Below, piece after piece: positions 1 through 7,885 of a stretch of 64,000 bases of DNA. Numbering within the stretch: position 1 is the first letter of the stretch; each line of letters begins with the position of its first letter. The notes under the pieces were generated by a model. It had not been told where the DNA came from, made no database searches, and saw nothing but the letters and a program-made list of their open reading frames with translations. Source of the DNA: Gudongella sp046224405 (GTDB taxonomy: Bacteria; Bacillota; Clostridia; Tissierellales; Tissierellaceae). Location of the stretch: the NCBI RefSeq assembly GCF_046224405.1, contig NZ_JBJXRK010000010.1:1-64000 (forward strand), given 5' to 3'. A program made the translations under genes and the position numbers.

Positions 1-64
1 CCGGTCCCATTGTGTTACTTTTTTTGGGTATATAAATACGGATATGAATAATAATGATATTTGA

Positions 65-92
65 TGCAATAAAATCCACCGTTCAGCAGTTA
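65..92 (+). promoter_or_regulatory. candidate ECF-type promoter of the sigma factor operon
   Basis: The element TGCAATAAAA (65-74) is followed 13 bases later by AGTTA (88-92). The same two blocks with the same spacing occur at 1831-1858 in front of the second RsgI/PepSY gene. Shared blocks at fixed spacing before the sigma gene and a related structural gene suggest a promoter read by that sigma factor, that is, autoregulation. This is an inference; the transcription start is unknown. Confidence 0.5.
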
Positions 93-114
93 TAATATCA
101 AAGGAGCAATGGAG

Positions 115-705
115 ATGCTTTTATTTACATTTGTCTATGATGACAATCCAAATGACAATCGGAACAACAAAATAGAAATAGACGAGAAGCTTTTCAAGAG
201 ACTTGCCAAGGATGACATGTCAGCCCTTGACGAGCTGTATGCCCTTACGGAAAGGACAATGTATGCATACTCCCTTTCTCTGACCAGGGATCACCAGGTG
301 GCACTGGACCTTATGCAGGATACCTACGTTAAGATTCTTTCTGCTGCACATCTTTACAAGCCAATGGGAAAGCCCCTGGCCTGGATGTTTACAATTGCAA
401 AGAATCTCCATTATTCCAATACAAAAAAGGAGAAGCGCAGTATTCCAATGGAGCCTGAGGAGGTGGCTGATGACAGAAGATTCTCCTATGTAACGGATAT
501 GGATGACCGCATTGTTTTGGAGGGTGTTCTGTCACTTCTTACAGAGGAGGAAAGGGAGATTGTAATGCTCCATGCAGTATCTGGAATGAAGCACAAGGAA
601 ATTGCTGATGGACTTGGACTCAACCTATCAACAACACTGTCAAAATACCACAGGGCATTGAAAAAACTGAGGGAATACCTTGAAGGAAAGGAGGCGAGGG
701 CATGA
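115..705 (+). CDS. ECF-type RNA polymerase sigma factor
   Basis: A short sigma-70 family protein (about 196 aa) of the extracytoplasmic-function type. Region 2 lies around residues 20-92 (KDDMSALDELY, then DLMQDTYVKIL and PLAWMFTIAKN). Region 4 is near the C-terminus, with the helix-turn-helix EIADGLGLNLSTTLSKYHRA. Regions 1 and 3 are absent, as expected for ECF factors. An ATG at 109 also exists, but AAGGAG at 101-106 is only two bases from it and eight from the ATG at 115, so 115 is the better start. The stop overlaps the next start (ATGA), so the sigma factor and the membrane protein downstream are translationally coupled, the usual arrangement of sigma and anti-sigma. The signal sensed is unknown. 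Confidence 0.88.
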   Translation: MLLFTFVYDDNPNDNRNNKIEIDEKLFKRLAKDDMSALDELYALTERTMYAYSLSLTRDHQVALDLMQDTYVKILSAAHLYKPMGKPLAWMFTIAKNLHYSNTKKEKRSIPMEPEEVADDRRFSYVTDMDDRIVLEGVLSLLTEEEREIVMLHAVSGMKHKEIADGLGLNLSTTLSKYHRALKKLREYLEGKEARA

Positions 706-1811
706 AGGACAAGCAAATATTGGATAGCATAAAAAGATCTGTGGACATGGCACCCATTGATATGCTTCAGAATATCAAGGATGCACCCAGGACAAGGATG
801 CTAAGACACGATGATATAACAAAACAGGAAGAAACAGTCAAAACTTATAGAAGATTCCTGCCCTACGCATCCGTAGCAGCTGCATTTATCATGGTATTCC
901 TTGGATGGCAGTTTGGCACGAGGATGCCTGACAGCAGAATATACCTGGATGTGAATCCAAGCATTCAGATTACAACAAACAGACAGGACAGGGTAATCAA
1001 ATTGATTGCTGAAAATGAGGATGGGGATAGATTGACAGAGGATCTGGATTACCGAGGAATGACCTTGTATGAGGTTACTGAGGAGATCCTTGACAGGATG
1101 ATGAAGGAGAGGTATCTGGACAAGGATCACGAATTCCTTCTCCTATCTGTATATAATAGCAACCAGGAGAAGGCGGAAAGGCAGAAGAGGGAGCTGGATG
1201 CAAGAATTCACCAGCATCTACAGGCAAGGGAGCTTCAACCGATTGTACTTTCACAGAAGCTTGACAACACATCAACCATTGAAAGCTTTGCCAGGGAATA
1301 CAACATTTCTGTCAGCAGAATGACCTTTATCAGAAACCTGATAATCCTGAATCCGGAGCTGAAGACAGAGGACCTGGTTGGCTTGACCATACAGCAGTTG
1401 GTAGAGCTGAGTCAGGGAATGGGATTGGATCTTGATAGGATAATCGATTCAGAGGATCTTGATAGGATTGTCCCACCACAGCCTCAACCTGAGCCAAGGC
1501 CTCCCGTAACGGCGGTAGATGACGATGATGACGACGATGACGACGATGATGATGACGACGATGATGATGACGATGACGATGATGATGATGATGATGATGA
1601 CGATGATAATGGAATCACAAATCAGCAGATCATATCCCCAGCTCAGGCAAGAACAATTGCATTGTCAGTTGCCAATGGAACAATTACCGATTTTGAGTAT
1701 GACGATGATGATTTGGAATATGAAGTGGAAATTGAACTTGGTGAACTGGAATATGAGATTACAATAGATGCAAGGACAGGAGCCGTTTTAGAGGTTGAGA
1801 TAGATGATTAG
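702..1811 (+). CDS. membrane anti-sigma-like protein (RsgI middle domain, poly-Asp, PepSY)
   Basis: A 369-residue protein coupled to the sigma factor by a 4-bp ATGA overlap. A cytoplasmic N-terminus of about 50 residues is followed by one membrane helix (about 53-70). Outside the cell it has an RsgI-type middle domain starting with DVNPSIQI (83-90), a helical segment, a proline-rich hinge (PPQPQPEPRPP), 30 consecutive Asp residues (273-302) and a C-terminal PepSY-like domain (about 310-369). The layout fits a membrane anti-sigma factor that holds the upstream sigma factor and releases it on an outside signal. I infer this role from gene order and the RsgI-like domain; the N-terminal tail does not resemble a classical zinc anti-sigma domain. 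The Asp tract could bind cations such as calcium, but that is speculative. Confidence 0.75.
   Translation: MKDKQILDSIKRSVDMAPIDMLQNIKDAPRTRMLRHDDITKQEETVKTYRRFLPYASVAAAFIMVFLGWQFGTRMPDSRIYLDVNPSIQITTNRQDRVIKLIAENEDGDRLTEDLDYRGMTLYEVTEEILDRMMKERYLDKDHEFLLLSVYNSNQEKAERQKRELDARIHQHLQARELQPIVLSQKLDNTSTIESFAREYNISVSRMTFIRNLIILNPELKTEDLVGLTIQQLVELSQGMGLDLDRIIDSEDLDRIVPPQPQPEPRPPVTAVDDDDDDDDDDDDDDDDDDDDDDDDDDDDDDNGITNQQIISPAQARTIALSVANGTITDFEYDDDDLEYEVEIELGELEYEITIDARTGAVLEVEIDD
1518..1607 (+). repeat. GAY trinucleotide run coding for 30 consecutive Asp
   Basis: Thirty GAT/GAC codons in a row with no interruption. GAT and GAC are mixed irregularly rather than one pure triplet, which suggests selection on the protein rather than a fresh microsatellite expansion. 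Such a run may still vary in length between strains. Confidence 0.95.
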
Positions 1812-1830
1812 AAAAAAGTTTTAAATTATA

Positions 1831-1858
1831 TGCAATAAAAACACACCTCCAGGAGTTA
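1831..1858 (+). promoter_or_regulatory. candidate ECF-type promoter of the second RsgI/PepSY gene
   Basis: TGCAATAAAA (1831-1840), 13 bases, AGTTA (1854-1858). This is the same bipartite element and spacing as at 65-92. It sits 33 bases before the start of the gene at 1892. It suggests that the gene is a target of the sigma factor at 115, although read-through from the first operon is also possible because no terminator is seen between them. Confidence 0.5.
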
Positions 1859-1891
1859 ACGTATTACAAAGGACAAAAGGAGGAACTGGAA

Positions 1892-3190
1892 ATGAAACTT
1901 AAAAAGATTTATTACGCATTACCAATTTTCATACTGGCAATGGCGATGGTGGGATTTGTTGCAACACAGCCATCAAACTCATTGACAATGGATGTGAATC
2001 CAAGCATTGAAATAGTTACAAACAGACTTGACAGGGTTGTGGAAATCAATCCACTAAACAAGGATGCAGACGAGCTTCTGAGGGATTTCAACCCTAAGAA
2101 CAGGAATCTTGAGGATACAGTCAATGACCTGGTTGACCTGATGATCCTGACAGGCTACATCAAGGGTGGAGAGGACAACTTTGTCATGATAACAGTTGAT
2201 GATGACTCCATGGACAGCAGGTTGGTCCAAAAGGTAAACAAGGCCATAGCAGCGATGCTGGAGAACAAGCAGATTGAAGCAACTGTATTGAATCAGGCAA
2301 TTGCCAGAGGTGAAGACGGTAGAAAATTGACCGGCGTTGAGCTTGCTGCCAGCAGATTGGATGGGCTTGACCATGACCTGGATGCTGATGATATAGCTGA
2401 AATGACAGTCAGGGAGCTTATCCATTATAGTAAAGGTAAAAACATACCAATAGAAAGCCTGTTTAAAGTGGCAGCCGGAAGCCTTGAGGTAAAGACAGAA
2501 GACAGAGCGATGATTTCAAGGGAGGCTGCAGAAAGGATAGCCCTTGAGAGAATCAATGGTGAAATCATAAAGGTAGAGCTGGATGACCTTGATGATGATG
2601 ACGGACCGGAGTATGAGATTGAGATACTTGCAGACGGAGTAAAATACGAGATTGAGATAGATGCATACTCAGGTAGGATCAAGGAGTTTGAAAGGGACGA
2701 CGATGACGATGACAGAAAAGACCACAGAAATGAAGCTGGTGGAAGCTTCATAACACCTGAGGAGGCACGAAAAATAGCTCTTGGCCTTGTAAATGGTGAA
2801 ATCATAAAGGTAGACCTGGATGATGACGATGATGATCCCGAGTATGAAATCAAGGTAAGAAAAGATGGCCTTGTATATGAAATAGAACTGGATGCCAGAA
2901 CTGGCAAGGTTGAAGAGTTTGAAAAGGACGACGATGACGACGACAGGACTTCCATCCAACCAAACGGGCAGCCACAGCAACCATCCAGAACGAGAATCTC
3001 GGCTGACCAGGCCAAAGCCATAGCCCTACAGCTTACCGGTGGGGGAAGGATAGTTGAGTTTGAATCAGATGATGATGAATATGAGATCGAGATTATTCAA
3101 AACGGGAAAGAGTACGAAATTGAAATCCACGCCTTTACAGGCAAGGTTCTTGACTTTGAGGTTGAGGATGACGATGACGACGATGATTAA
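1892..3190 (+). CDS. exported RsgI-like protein with three PepSY domains and Asp-rich linkers
   Basis: A 432-residue protein related to the extracellular half of its upstream neighbour. An uncleaved signal anchor or signal peptide (about residues 7-25) leads into the RsgI-type motif DVNPSIEI (34-41). There is no cytoplasmic anti-sigma segment. Three PepSY-like units follow, starting near residues 209 (ISREAAERIAL), 286 (ITPEEARKIAL) and 368 (ISADQAKAIAL). Each has a YEIEI-type strand pair and is separated by runs of six to eight Asp/Glu; the protein ends in an Asp run. The ribosome site AAGGAGG (1877-1883) is well placed for the ATG at 1892. It is probably a surface partner or effector of the sigma/anti-sigma pair. 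PepSY domains are known in peptidase propeptides and membrane proteins, but a precise job here cannot be assigned. Confidence 0.72.
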   Translation: MKLKKIYYALPIFILAMAMVGFVATQPSNSLTMDVNPSIEIVTNRLDRVVEINPLNKDADELLRDFNPKNRNLEDTVNDLVDLMILTGYIKGGEDNFVMITVDDDSMDSRLVQKVNKAIAAMLENKQIEATVLNQAIARGEDGRKLTGVELAASRLDGLDHDLDADDIAEMTVRELIHYSKGKNIPIESLFKVAAGSLEVKTEDRAMISREAAERIALERINGEIIKVELDDLDDDDGPEYEIEILADGVKYEIEIDAYSGRIKEFERDDDDDDRKDHRNEAGGSFITPEEARKIALGLVNGEIIKVDLDDDDDDPEYEIKVRKDGLVYEIELDARTGKVEEFEKDDDDDDRTSIQPNGQPQQPSRTRISADQAKAIALQLTGGGRIVEFESDDDEYEIEIIQNGKEYEIEIHAFTGKVLDFEVEDDDDDDD

Positions 3191-3203
3191 TAGATAATGT
3201 ATG

Positions 3204-3225
3204 GGGAGGAGAAATCCTCCCTTTT
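3204..3225 (+). terminator. terminator after the RsgI/PepSY genes
   Basis: GGGAGGA (3204-3210), loop GAAA, TCCTCCC (3215-3221), then TTTT. A compact rho-independent hairpin 14 bases after the stop. Confidence 0.75.
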
Positions 3226-3329
3226 ATTATGCCAAAAAACACAATAAGAACCGGTCCCTTTGTGTCGTTATATTCATTATGTAATTTTAGACCTGTTTCT
3301 AGTATAATCAGAACTAGGGAGTGACTCAA

Positions 3330-4172
3330 ATGAAGAAGATCATACTAATAATAATCCTGGCAATTATGCTTACCTATGTAATACCGGGAGTTCCCTCCTA
3401 CACAGAAGAGGGGATAAGGCTATATGTAAACGGACATCATCTTTCGCTGGACCAGGAACCGGTTATAATTGATGGCAGGACCCTGGTTCCGGTGAGAAGG
3501 GTCTTGACGGCCTTTGGTGTAGACATTCAGTGGGATCCCAGTGACAGAAGTGTGGTGGCAACCTTTCCCAATACTACAATGGAGCTGGGAATCGATCAGA
3601 GCCTTGCCACTGTCAATGGACAGGAGCACATCCTGGAGGTTCCTCCGACAATAATCCAGGATAGGACCTTTGTTCCAGTTAGGTTTGTGGCTGAAAGCCT
3701 TGGAGCACGTGTGACCTGGGATGGAAATGAGCAGATAGTCTACATAGATTCAGAGAGGATCAATTATCACGGGGAATATAAGGTCAAAAGGGTTGTTGAC
3801 GGGGACACCATAGTTGTGGATTACAAAGGCCAAGAGGAAACCCTTAGGCTCATAGGCATAGATACACCGGAAAGCGTGCATCCCGACCAGGAAAGGAATA
3901 CGACAGAGGGCAAGGAGGCAGCAAGATACACCAAGGAAATTCTTGGAGGAAGGCTTGTAGGCATCCAGCTGGATGTTCAGGAGAGAGACCAGTACGGAAG
4001 ACTTTTGGCCTATGTTTGGCTGGATGGGGAACTGTACAACAAAATGGTTGTTGAGGCTGGAATGGCAACTGTGGCTACCTATCCTCCCAATGTAAAATAT
4101 GAAGAAATCCTTATTAAGGCTCAGGAAGAGGCAAGAATGGGAAAAAAAGGGTTTTGGAATAGTGTTTTTTAG
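3330..4172 (+). CDS. exported thermonuclease with N-terminal copper-amine-oxidase-like domain
   Basis: About 280 aa: a signal peptide (MKKIILIIILAIMLTYV), then a copper amine oxidase N-terminal-like domain (about 25-140) made of two similar halves (DGRTLVPVRRV and DRTFVPVRFVAESLG), then a staphylococcal-nuclease fold (about 150-280). The nuclease signature is clear: VDGDTI, LRLIGIDTPE with the catalytic Arg, and RDQYGRLLAYVW with the second Arg. Likely a calcium-dependent nuclease attached to or released from the cell surface; the first domain is common in clostridial surface proteins. A GTG at 3321 lies inside the ribosome site AGGGAG (3316-3321), so the ATG at 3330 is preferred. It follows its own spacer and is probably monocistronic. 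Confidence 0.88.
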   Translation: MKKIILIIILAIMLTYVIPGVPSYTEEGIRLYVNGHHLSLDQEPVIIDGRTLVPVRRVLTAFGVDIQWDPSDRSVVATFPNTTMELGIDQSLATVNGQEHILEVPPTIIQDRTFVPVRFVAESLGARVTWDGNEQIVYIDSERINYHGEYKVKRVVDGDTIVVDYKGQEETLRLIGIDTPESVHPDQERNTTEGKEAARYTKEILGGRLVGIQLDVQERDQYGRLLAYVWLDGELYNKMVVEAGMATVATYPPNVKYEEILIKAQEEARMGKKGFWNSVF

Positions 4173-4238
4173 GGTAGGGTTGATTTAGATGCTGCAGGGT
4201 ATACACTAGAAGAGATAAAAATCCAGAGGAGGGGTACA

Positions 4239-5144
4239 ATGCATAAACTGACAGGAGATAAGGTTATCTATACCTTTATGACAGACATGGAGCCGGTACT
4301 TACAATGAAGCCAGGTGAAGAGGTTCTGGTGGAGACAAATGACTGCTTCTACCAGCAGATTCAAAGTGAGGACCAGATAATGATGGAAATTGACTTTGAT
4401 CACATCAATCCCGCTACGGGACCGATTTTTGTTGAGGGAGCCGAGCCAGGGGACCTTCTGAAGGTGGAGATTCTGGAGATAAATGTTGCCGACAAGGGGG
4501 TATCAGGAGTTGTTCCGGGAGAGGGGATATTGGGAGACAAGACCAAGAAGCCCTTAGTAAGGATAATCCCAATCAAGGACGGATTTGCCCATTACAAGGG
4601 ACTCAAGCTTCCAATAAAGCCCATGATAGGTGTAATTGGAGTAGCCCCTTCAAAGGAGGATGGAGAGTGCCCCACAGAAACTCCATGGAAGCACGGAGGA
4701 AACATGGATACAACAGATATTGCCCAGGGAAACACAGTATACTTCCCCGTCAATCAGAAGGGTGCCCTGCTAGCCCTTGGTGACTGTCATGCAATTATGG
4801 GGGATGGTGAGATCTGCTTTACAGGACTTGAGGTGGCAGCACAGGTTAGGCTTAAGGTGGATGTCATAAAGGATAAGAAGGTGAACTGGCCTCTAATAGG
4901 GACAAGGGATTCAACCATGGTTGTGGCATCAGGGGAAGATGTGGACAAGGCAATCTACAACGCAACGGATGAAACCGTAAGGCTGCTGTCAAAGGCCCTC
5001 CATATGGACTTTGAAGAAACCTATCTGCTGACCAGCATAGCTGTCCACATGAAGATCTCCCAGGTTGTGGACCCCAGAAAGACCATACGCTCAGAGATAC
5101 CCCACGCAATTATATCAACGGTCAAGCTCCTTGAGAATATCTAA
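4239..5144 (+). CDS. acetamidase/formamidase family protein
   Basis: A 301-residue FmdA/AmdA-family enzyme, which hydrolyses short aliphatic amides such as formamide or acetamide to ammonia and the acid. Family features seen are HINPATGPIFVEGAEPGD near residue 52, ETPWKHGGNMDTTDI with the conserved GGNMD, and the GALLALGDCHAIMGDGE block. Length is normal for the compact bacterial form. The ribosome site GAGGAGGGG lies eight bases before the ATG. It is followed directly by a strong terminator and seems monocistronic. The physiological substrate is uncertain: formamide, acetamide or another small amide would all fit an ammonia-releasing role in an amino-acid fermenter. Confidence 0.88.
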   Translation: MHKLTGDKVIYTFMTDMEPVLTMKPGEEVLVETNDCFYQQIQSEDQIMMEIDFDHINPATGPIFVEGAEPGDLLKVEILEINVADKGVSGVVPGEGILGDKTKKPLVRIIPIKDGFAHYKGLKLPIKPMIGVIGVAPSKEDGECPTETPWKHGGNMDTTDIAQGNTVYFPVNQKGALLALGDCHAIMGDGEICFTGLEVAAQVRLKVDVIKDKKVNWPLIGTRDSTMVVASGEDVDKAIYNATDETVRLLSKALHMDFEETYLLTSIAVHMKISQVVDPRKTIRSEIPHAIISTVKLLENI

Positions 5145-5150
5145 CACCTA

Positions 5151-5178
5151 TGCCTGTGCCTTTGCACAGGCATTTTTT
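5151..5178 (+). terminator. terminator after the amidase
   Basis: Perfect 9-bp stem TGCCTGTGC / GCACAGGCA with a 4-base loop, then TTTTTT (5173-5178). Confidence 0.9.
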
Positions 5179-5197
5179 AAAATCCACAGTGCCATAC

Positions 5198-5222
5198 TTT
5201 TAACAAAAATTCCTTAGGGTAT
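5198..5222 (+). promoter_or_regulatory. candidate stress-type promoter of the first usp gene
   Basis: TTTTAA (5198-5203), 13 bases, GGGTAT (5217-5222). This resembles the SigB-type pattern GTTTAA-N12-14-GGGTAT. The second usp gene carries a closely similar block (CCTAAGGGTATATA) in the same relative place on the other strand. Whether this organism has a SigB-like factor is unknown. Confidence 0.4.
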
Positions 5223-5276
5223 ATATGTGATAGGAAGTAAGGAAACAAGTTAGTAAATTGGATTGGAGGTAGCATT

Positions 5277-5726
5277 ATGGATAAGATTTTAGTTCCAATT
5301 GATGGCTCACCTACATCTGAGCATGCAGCAGAAAGGGCAATCGATGTCGCCAAGAAGTACAACAGCAGCCTCACATTCCTGTTGATAGCCAAAAAGCCTG
5401 AAATTATCGGTACAGGTAGCGGTGGAACAGGAACAATCTTCGGCTCCAAGGAGTATATAGACGAGCTGAAGGAGGAGCAGGAAAAGACTATGAAGCATTT
5501 TATTGAAAAGCTTGATCTGGAAGGAATTCAGCACAACCAGGTAGTACTTTTGGGTGAACCCTACGAAGAAATCATCGAGCTGGCAGAGAAGGACAACTAC
5601 GACCTGATTGTAATGGGCAGAAGGGGATTTTCCAAAATAACAAGGTTCTTCCTTGGATCAGTATCCCAGAGAGTTCTTTCAGGGGCTCCTTGCCCAGTAT
5701 TGATCATTCCGGAGAAGGCAGACTAA
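5277..5726 (+). CDS. universal stress protein (UspA family)
   Basis: A 149-residue single-domain Usp protein. It starts with the family strand ILVPIDGSPTSEHA and ends with the ATP-binding pattern G-2x-G-9x-G-S, visible as GRRGFSKITRFFLGS, then SAPCPVLIIPE. It is therefore of the nucleotide-binding kind. It has its own promoter-like region and is followed by a terminator, so it stands alone. A paralogue lies at 19180-19638 on the minus strand and shares the same insertion rich in Gly (IGTGSGGTG) and the same upstream sequence block. Role inferred: cytoplasmic stress or starvation protein. Confidence 0.92.
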   Translation: MDKILVPIDGSPTSEHAAERAIDVAKKYNSSLTFLLIAKKPEIIGTGSGGTGTIFGSKEYIDELKEEQEKTMKHFIEKLDLEGIQHNQVVLLGEPYEEIIELAEKDNYDLIVMGRRGFSKITRFFLGSVSQRVLSGAPCPVLIIPEKAD

Positions 5727-5742
5727 CAGATTAAATCAAGAG

Positions 5743-5779
5743 CCCTGACTCAAAGCATTTGAGTCAGGGTACATTTTTT
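5743..5779 (+). terminator. terminator after usp, next to the convergent lysR gene
   Basis: Perfect 12-bp stem CCCTGACTCAAA / TTTGAGTCAGGG with a 3-base loop, then TTTTTT (5774-5779), just before the end of the convergent lysR gene. Confidence 0.88.
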
Positions 5780-5781
5780 GC

Positions 5782-6678
5782 CTAAATTTCAATACGGAGA
5801 TCCAGTGCATCTGATGTGAATCTTATCCACTCCCTGCTGGCATAGCTCAGGTACCGGTTCTTTTTCCAGGTAATCAGCAGATTCAGAAATATCTTGGGGC
5901 TTTCCAGGGGAATAAACCTAAGGTTGTCGTTGTTCACATGGGCACAGGTAATATGGGGAAGGCAGGTTATGCCCATCCTTGATGCAACCATTTCAAGGAT
6001 AAAGTCCTTCTGGGAGCTGTTGCAGATTATGTTCGGGGTAAATCCGTTCTGAGTGCAGCCTTCAATGATGGAATCATAGAGGGAAAAATCCTCCTTGAAG
6101 AGGACAAAGCCTTCGTCCTTTAGATCCATAAATGAAAGACTCTCCTTTACAGCCAGGGGATTATCCCCATGAACACCCACCATCAGCTGACTCTTCACCA
6201 AGGGATACAGATGGTATTCATCCCTGTCGGAAGGATAGGAGCACACAATCCCAACATCAAGATTTCCGTTTTCCAGCTCATCTATTATGACCTTTGAACC
6301 AACCTCTGTAAGCCTGATGTCAATGTCAGGATATTTGGCCTTGAAGCTGCCAATGACGCTGGGGAAAAAGGATGAACCGATTATGGGTGGAATTCCGATC
6401 CGGACTCTCCCTTTTTTAAGCTTGGAAAGATTTCCAAGCTCAACGGGAATATTATTAAGCCTGGAAAGGACATCCACTGAATGTCTGTACAGCTCCTTTC
6501 CTGCATCGGTCAATTGAATCTGAGGGATTCTGTAGAAGAGCTGCACTGAAAGCTCATCCTCCAGGGACTTGATTATCTTGCTTACAGAGGATTGGGTGAT
6601 ATACATTTCCTCGGAAGCCTTAGTGAATGAAAGTTGATTTGCCACGGTAACAAATGTCTCCAGCTGCTTAATGTTCAT
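5782..6678 (-). CDS. LysR-family transcriptional regulator
   Basis: A 298-residue LysR protein. The winged helix-turn-helix is at the N-terminus (MNIKQLETFVTVANQLSFTK, then the recognition helix ITQSSVSKIIKSLEDEL) and the effector domain begins with GRVRIGIPPIIG. The open frame extends 48 codons further upstream, but only the ATG at 6678 has a ribosome site (GGAGGG, reverse strand 6684-6689) and matches the family start. It is divergent from the hydroxyacid dehydrogenase at 6803, the classical place for a LysR target. A 15-bp palindrome lies between them. The inducer is unknown; glycerate, hydroxypyruvate or glyoxylate derivatives are guesses from the neighbours. Confidence 0.9.
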   Translation of the reverse strand: MNIKQLETFVTVANQLSFTKASEEMYITQSSVSKIIKSLEDELSVQLFYRIPQIQLTDAGKELYRHSVDVLSRLNNIPVELGNLSKLKKGRVRIGIPPIIGSSFFPSVIGSFKAKYPDIDIRLTEVGSKVIIDELENGNLDVGIVCSYPSDRDEYHLYPLVKSQLMVGVHGDNPLAVKESLSFMDLKDEGFVLFKEDFSLYDSIIEGCTQNGFTPNIICNSSQKDFILEMVASRMGITCLPHITCAHVNNDNLRFIPLESPKIFLNLLITWKKNRYLSYASREWIRFTSDALDLRIEI

Positions 6679-6689
6679 ATAGACCCTCC

Positions 6690-6704
6690 ATTCCATTTTG
6701 GAAT
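6690..6704. promoter_or_regulatory. candidate LysR operator
   Basis: Perfect palindrome ATTCCA-TTT-TGGAAT, which fits the T-N11-A rule of LysR sites. It lies in the divergent intergenic region, 12 bases upstream of the lysR start, where binding could give autoregulation. Confidence 0.5.
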
Positions 6705-6726
6705 CAATATCATTATAACAATGAAT

Positions 6727-6755
6727 TTTACTAATGATTAACATTATAATATTAT
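6727..6755 (+). promoter_or_regulatory. possible promoter of the hydroxyacid dehydrogenase
   Basis: TTTACT, 17 bases, TATTAT. The match is fair, but the whole segment is AT-rich, so chance is possible. Confidence 0.35.
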
Positions 6756-6802
6756 AAGAACTAGATAAAAGCAACTGCTGAATTTTGGAAAGGGAGGATA
6801 AT

Positions 6803-7765
6803 ATGAAAAAGATATTCATCACAGGAATGATACCGGAGATTGCATACTCAAAGCTGTCAGAAAGCTACGATGTTACCATGAACAGAGGAGAAAAACCACT
6901 TTCCAAAGACCAGATTGTTGAGGGAATAAAGGACAAGGATGCTCTTCTGTGCATACTGTCGGACAGGATCGACAGGGAAATAATGGAATCGAATCCAAAC
7001 CTTGAGATAATTGCAAATTACGGGGCAGGCTTTGACAACATAGACCTTATGGCTGCAAGAGAAAATAGCATCCTTGTCACCAACACTCCACTTGTATCAA
7101 CAGTATCCACCGCAGAGCTGACCTTTGCCCTGATGCTAGGAATAACCAGAAGGATTTCGGAAGGGGAAAGGCTAATGAGATCAGGTGGATTTCAGGGATG
7201 GGCACCCATGTTTCACCTTGGGACACAGCTGGAGGGTAAGAAGCTTGGGATAATCGGCATGGGAAACATCGGAAAGAAGGTTGCAAGGATAGCCAAGGGA
7301 TTTCAGATGGAGGTTGTTTATCACAACAGGTCAAGAATGTCAGAATTTGAGGAGAAGGAGTATTCAGTCCAGTACAGAAGCCTTGAAGACCTATTGGGGG
7401 AGTCGGACATAGTCACCCTGCACTTAAGCTACCACAAGTCCCTTCACCATTATATCGGAGATAGGGAAATAGGGATGATGAAGGATTCAGCCTACCTTAT
7501 AAACGCTGCAAGGGGACCTTTGGTTGATGAAAAGACTCTGCTTAAGGCTCTGGTGGATAAGAGAATCGCAGGGGCTGCACTGGATGTGTTTGAGCTTGAG
7601 CCCGAGGTCACAGAGGGCCTGGAGAAGCTGGACAATGTGCTGATCACACCACATATCGGGAATGCAACAATAGAGGCCAGAACATCAATGGCACAGGTGG
7701 CATCCGAAAATATAATTGACGCTTTGGAGGGTAAGGTTCCAAAAAATATTGTCAGGGCAGGTTAA
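6803..7765 (+). CDS. D-2-hydroxyacid dehydrogenase (glyoxylate/hydroxypyruvate reductase type)
   Basis: About 320 aa. NAD(P)-binding motif GIIGMGNIGKKVA is in the middle. The catalytic Arg sits in NAARGPLVDE, the Glu in ALDVFELEPEV and the His in TPHIGNAT, so the active-site triad is complete. The TTG at 6785 precedes the ribosome site AGGGAGG (6791-6797), so the ATG at 6803 is used. It is divergent from the LysR gene and is followed by a class V aminotransferase with its own promoter. Together they could interconvert serine, hydroxypyruvate and glycerate, or glyoxylate, glycolate and glycine. Exact substrate inferred, not shown. Confidence 0.88.
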   Translation: MKKIFITGMIPEIAYSKLSESYDVTMNRGEKPLSKDQIVEGIKDKDALLCILSDRIDREIMESNPNLEIIANYGAGFDNIDLMAARENSILVTNTPLVSTVSTAELTFALMLGITRRISEGERLMRSGGFQGWAPMFHLGTQLEGKKLGIIGMGNIGKKVARIAKGFQMEVVYHNRSRMSEFEEKEYSVQYRSLEDLLGESDIVTLHLSYHKSLHHYIGDREIGMMKDSAYLINAARGPLVDEKTLLKALVDKRIAGAALDVFELEPEVTEGLEKLDNVLITPHIGNATIEARTSMAQVASENIIDALEGKVPKNIVRAG

Positions 7766-7782
7766 AAAGTTGTCAGTTAGGT

Positions 7783-7811
7783 TTGACTTTCGTTTTCCCA
7801 TGTTTTATAAT
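7783..7811 (+). promoter_or_regulatory. sigma-A promoter of the aminotransferase gene
   Basis: TTGACT (7783-7788), 17 bases, TATAAT (7806-7811). Near-perfect housekeeping promoter between the dehydrogenase stop and the aminotransferase start, giving a leader of about 68 bases. Confidence 0.8.
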
Positions 7812-7885
7812 GAATTTAACAATATAAAACAACTTTTAACATAAGTAAACGTACATGACAACAAAAAACTAGGAGGGAACAATCA

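Noticed and set aside
1519..1767. Met/Thr-rich reading frame of 82 codons within the Asp-coding repeat
   Set aside because: It is the out-of-frame shadow of the GAY run (ATG ATG ACG); no ribosome site and inside a well-supported gene.
2425..3021. 198-codon Ser-rich minus-strand frame
   Set aside because: Antisense reading of the Asp-rich gene (GAT reversed gives ATC/TCA forms); no family resemblance.
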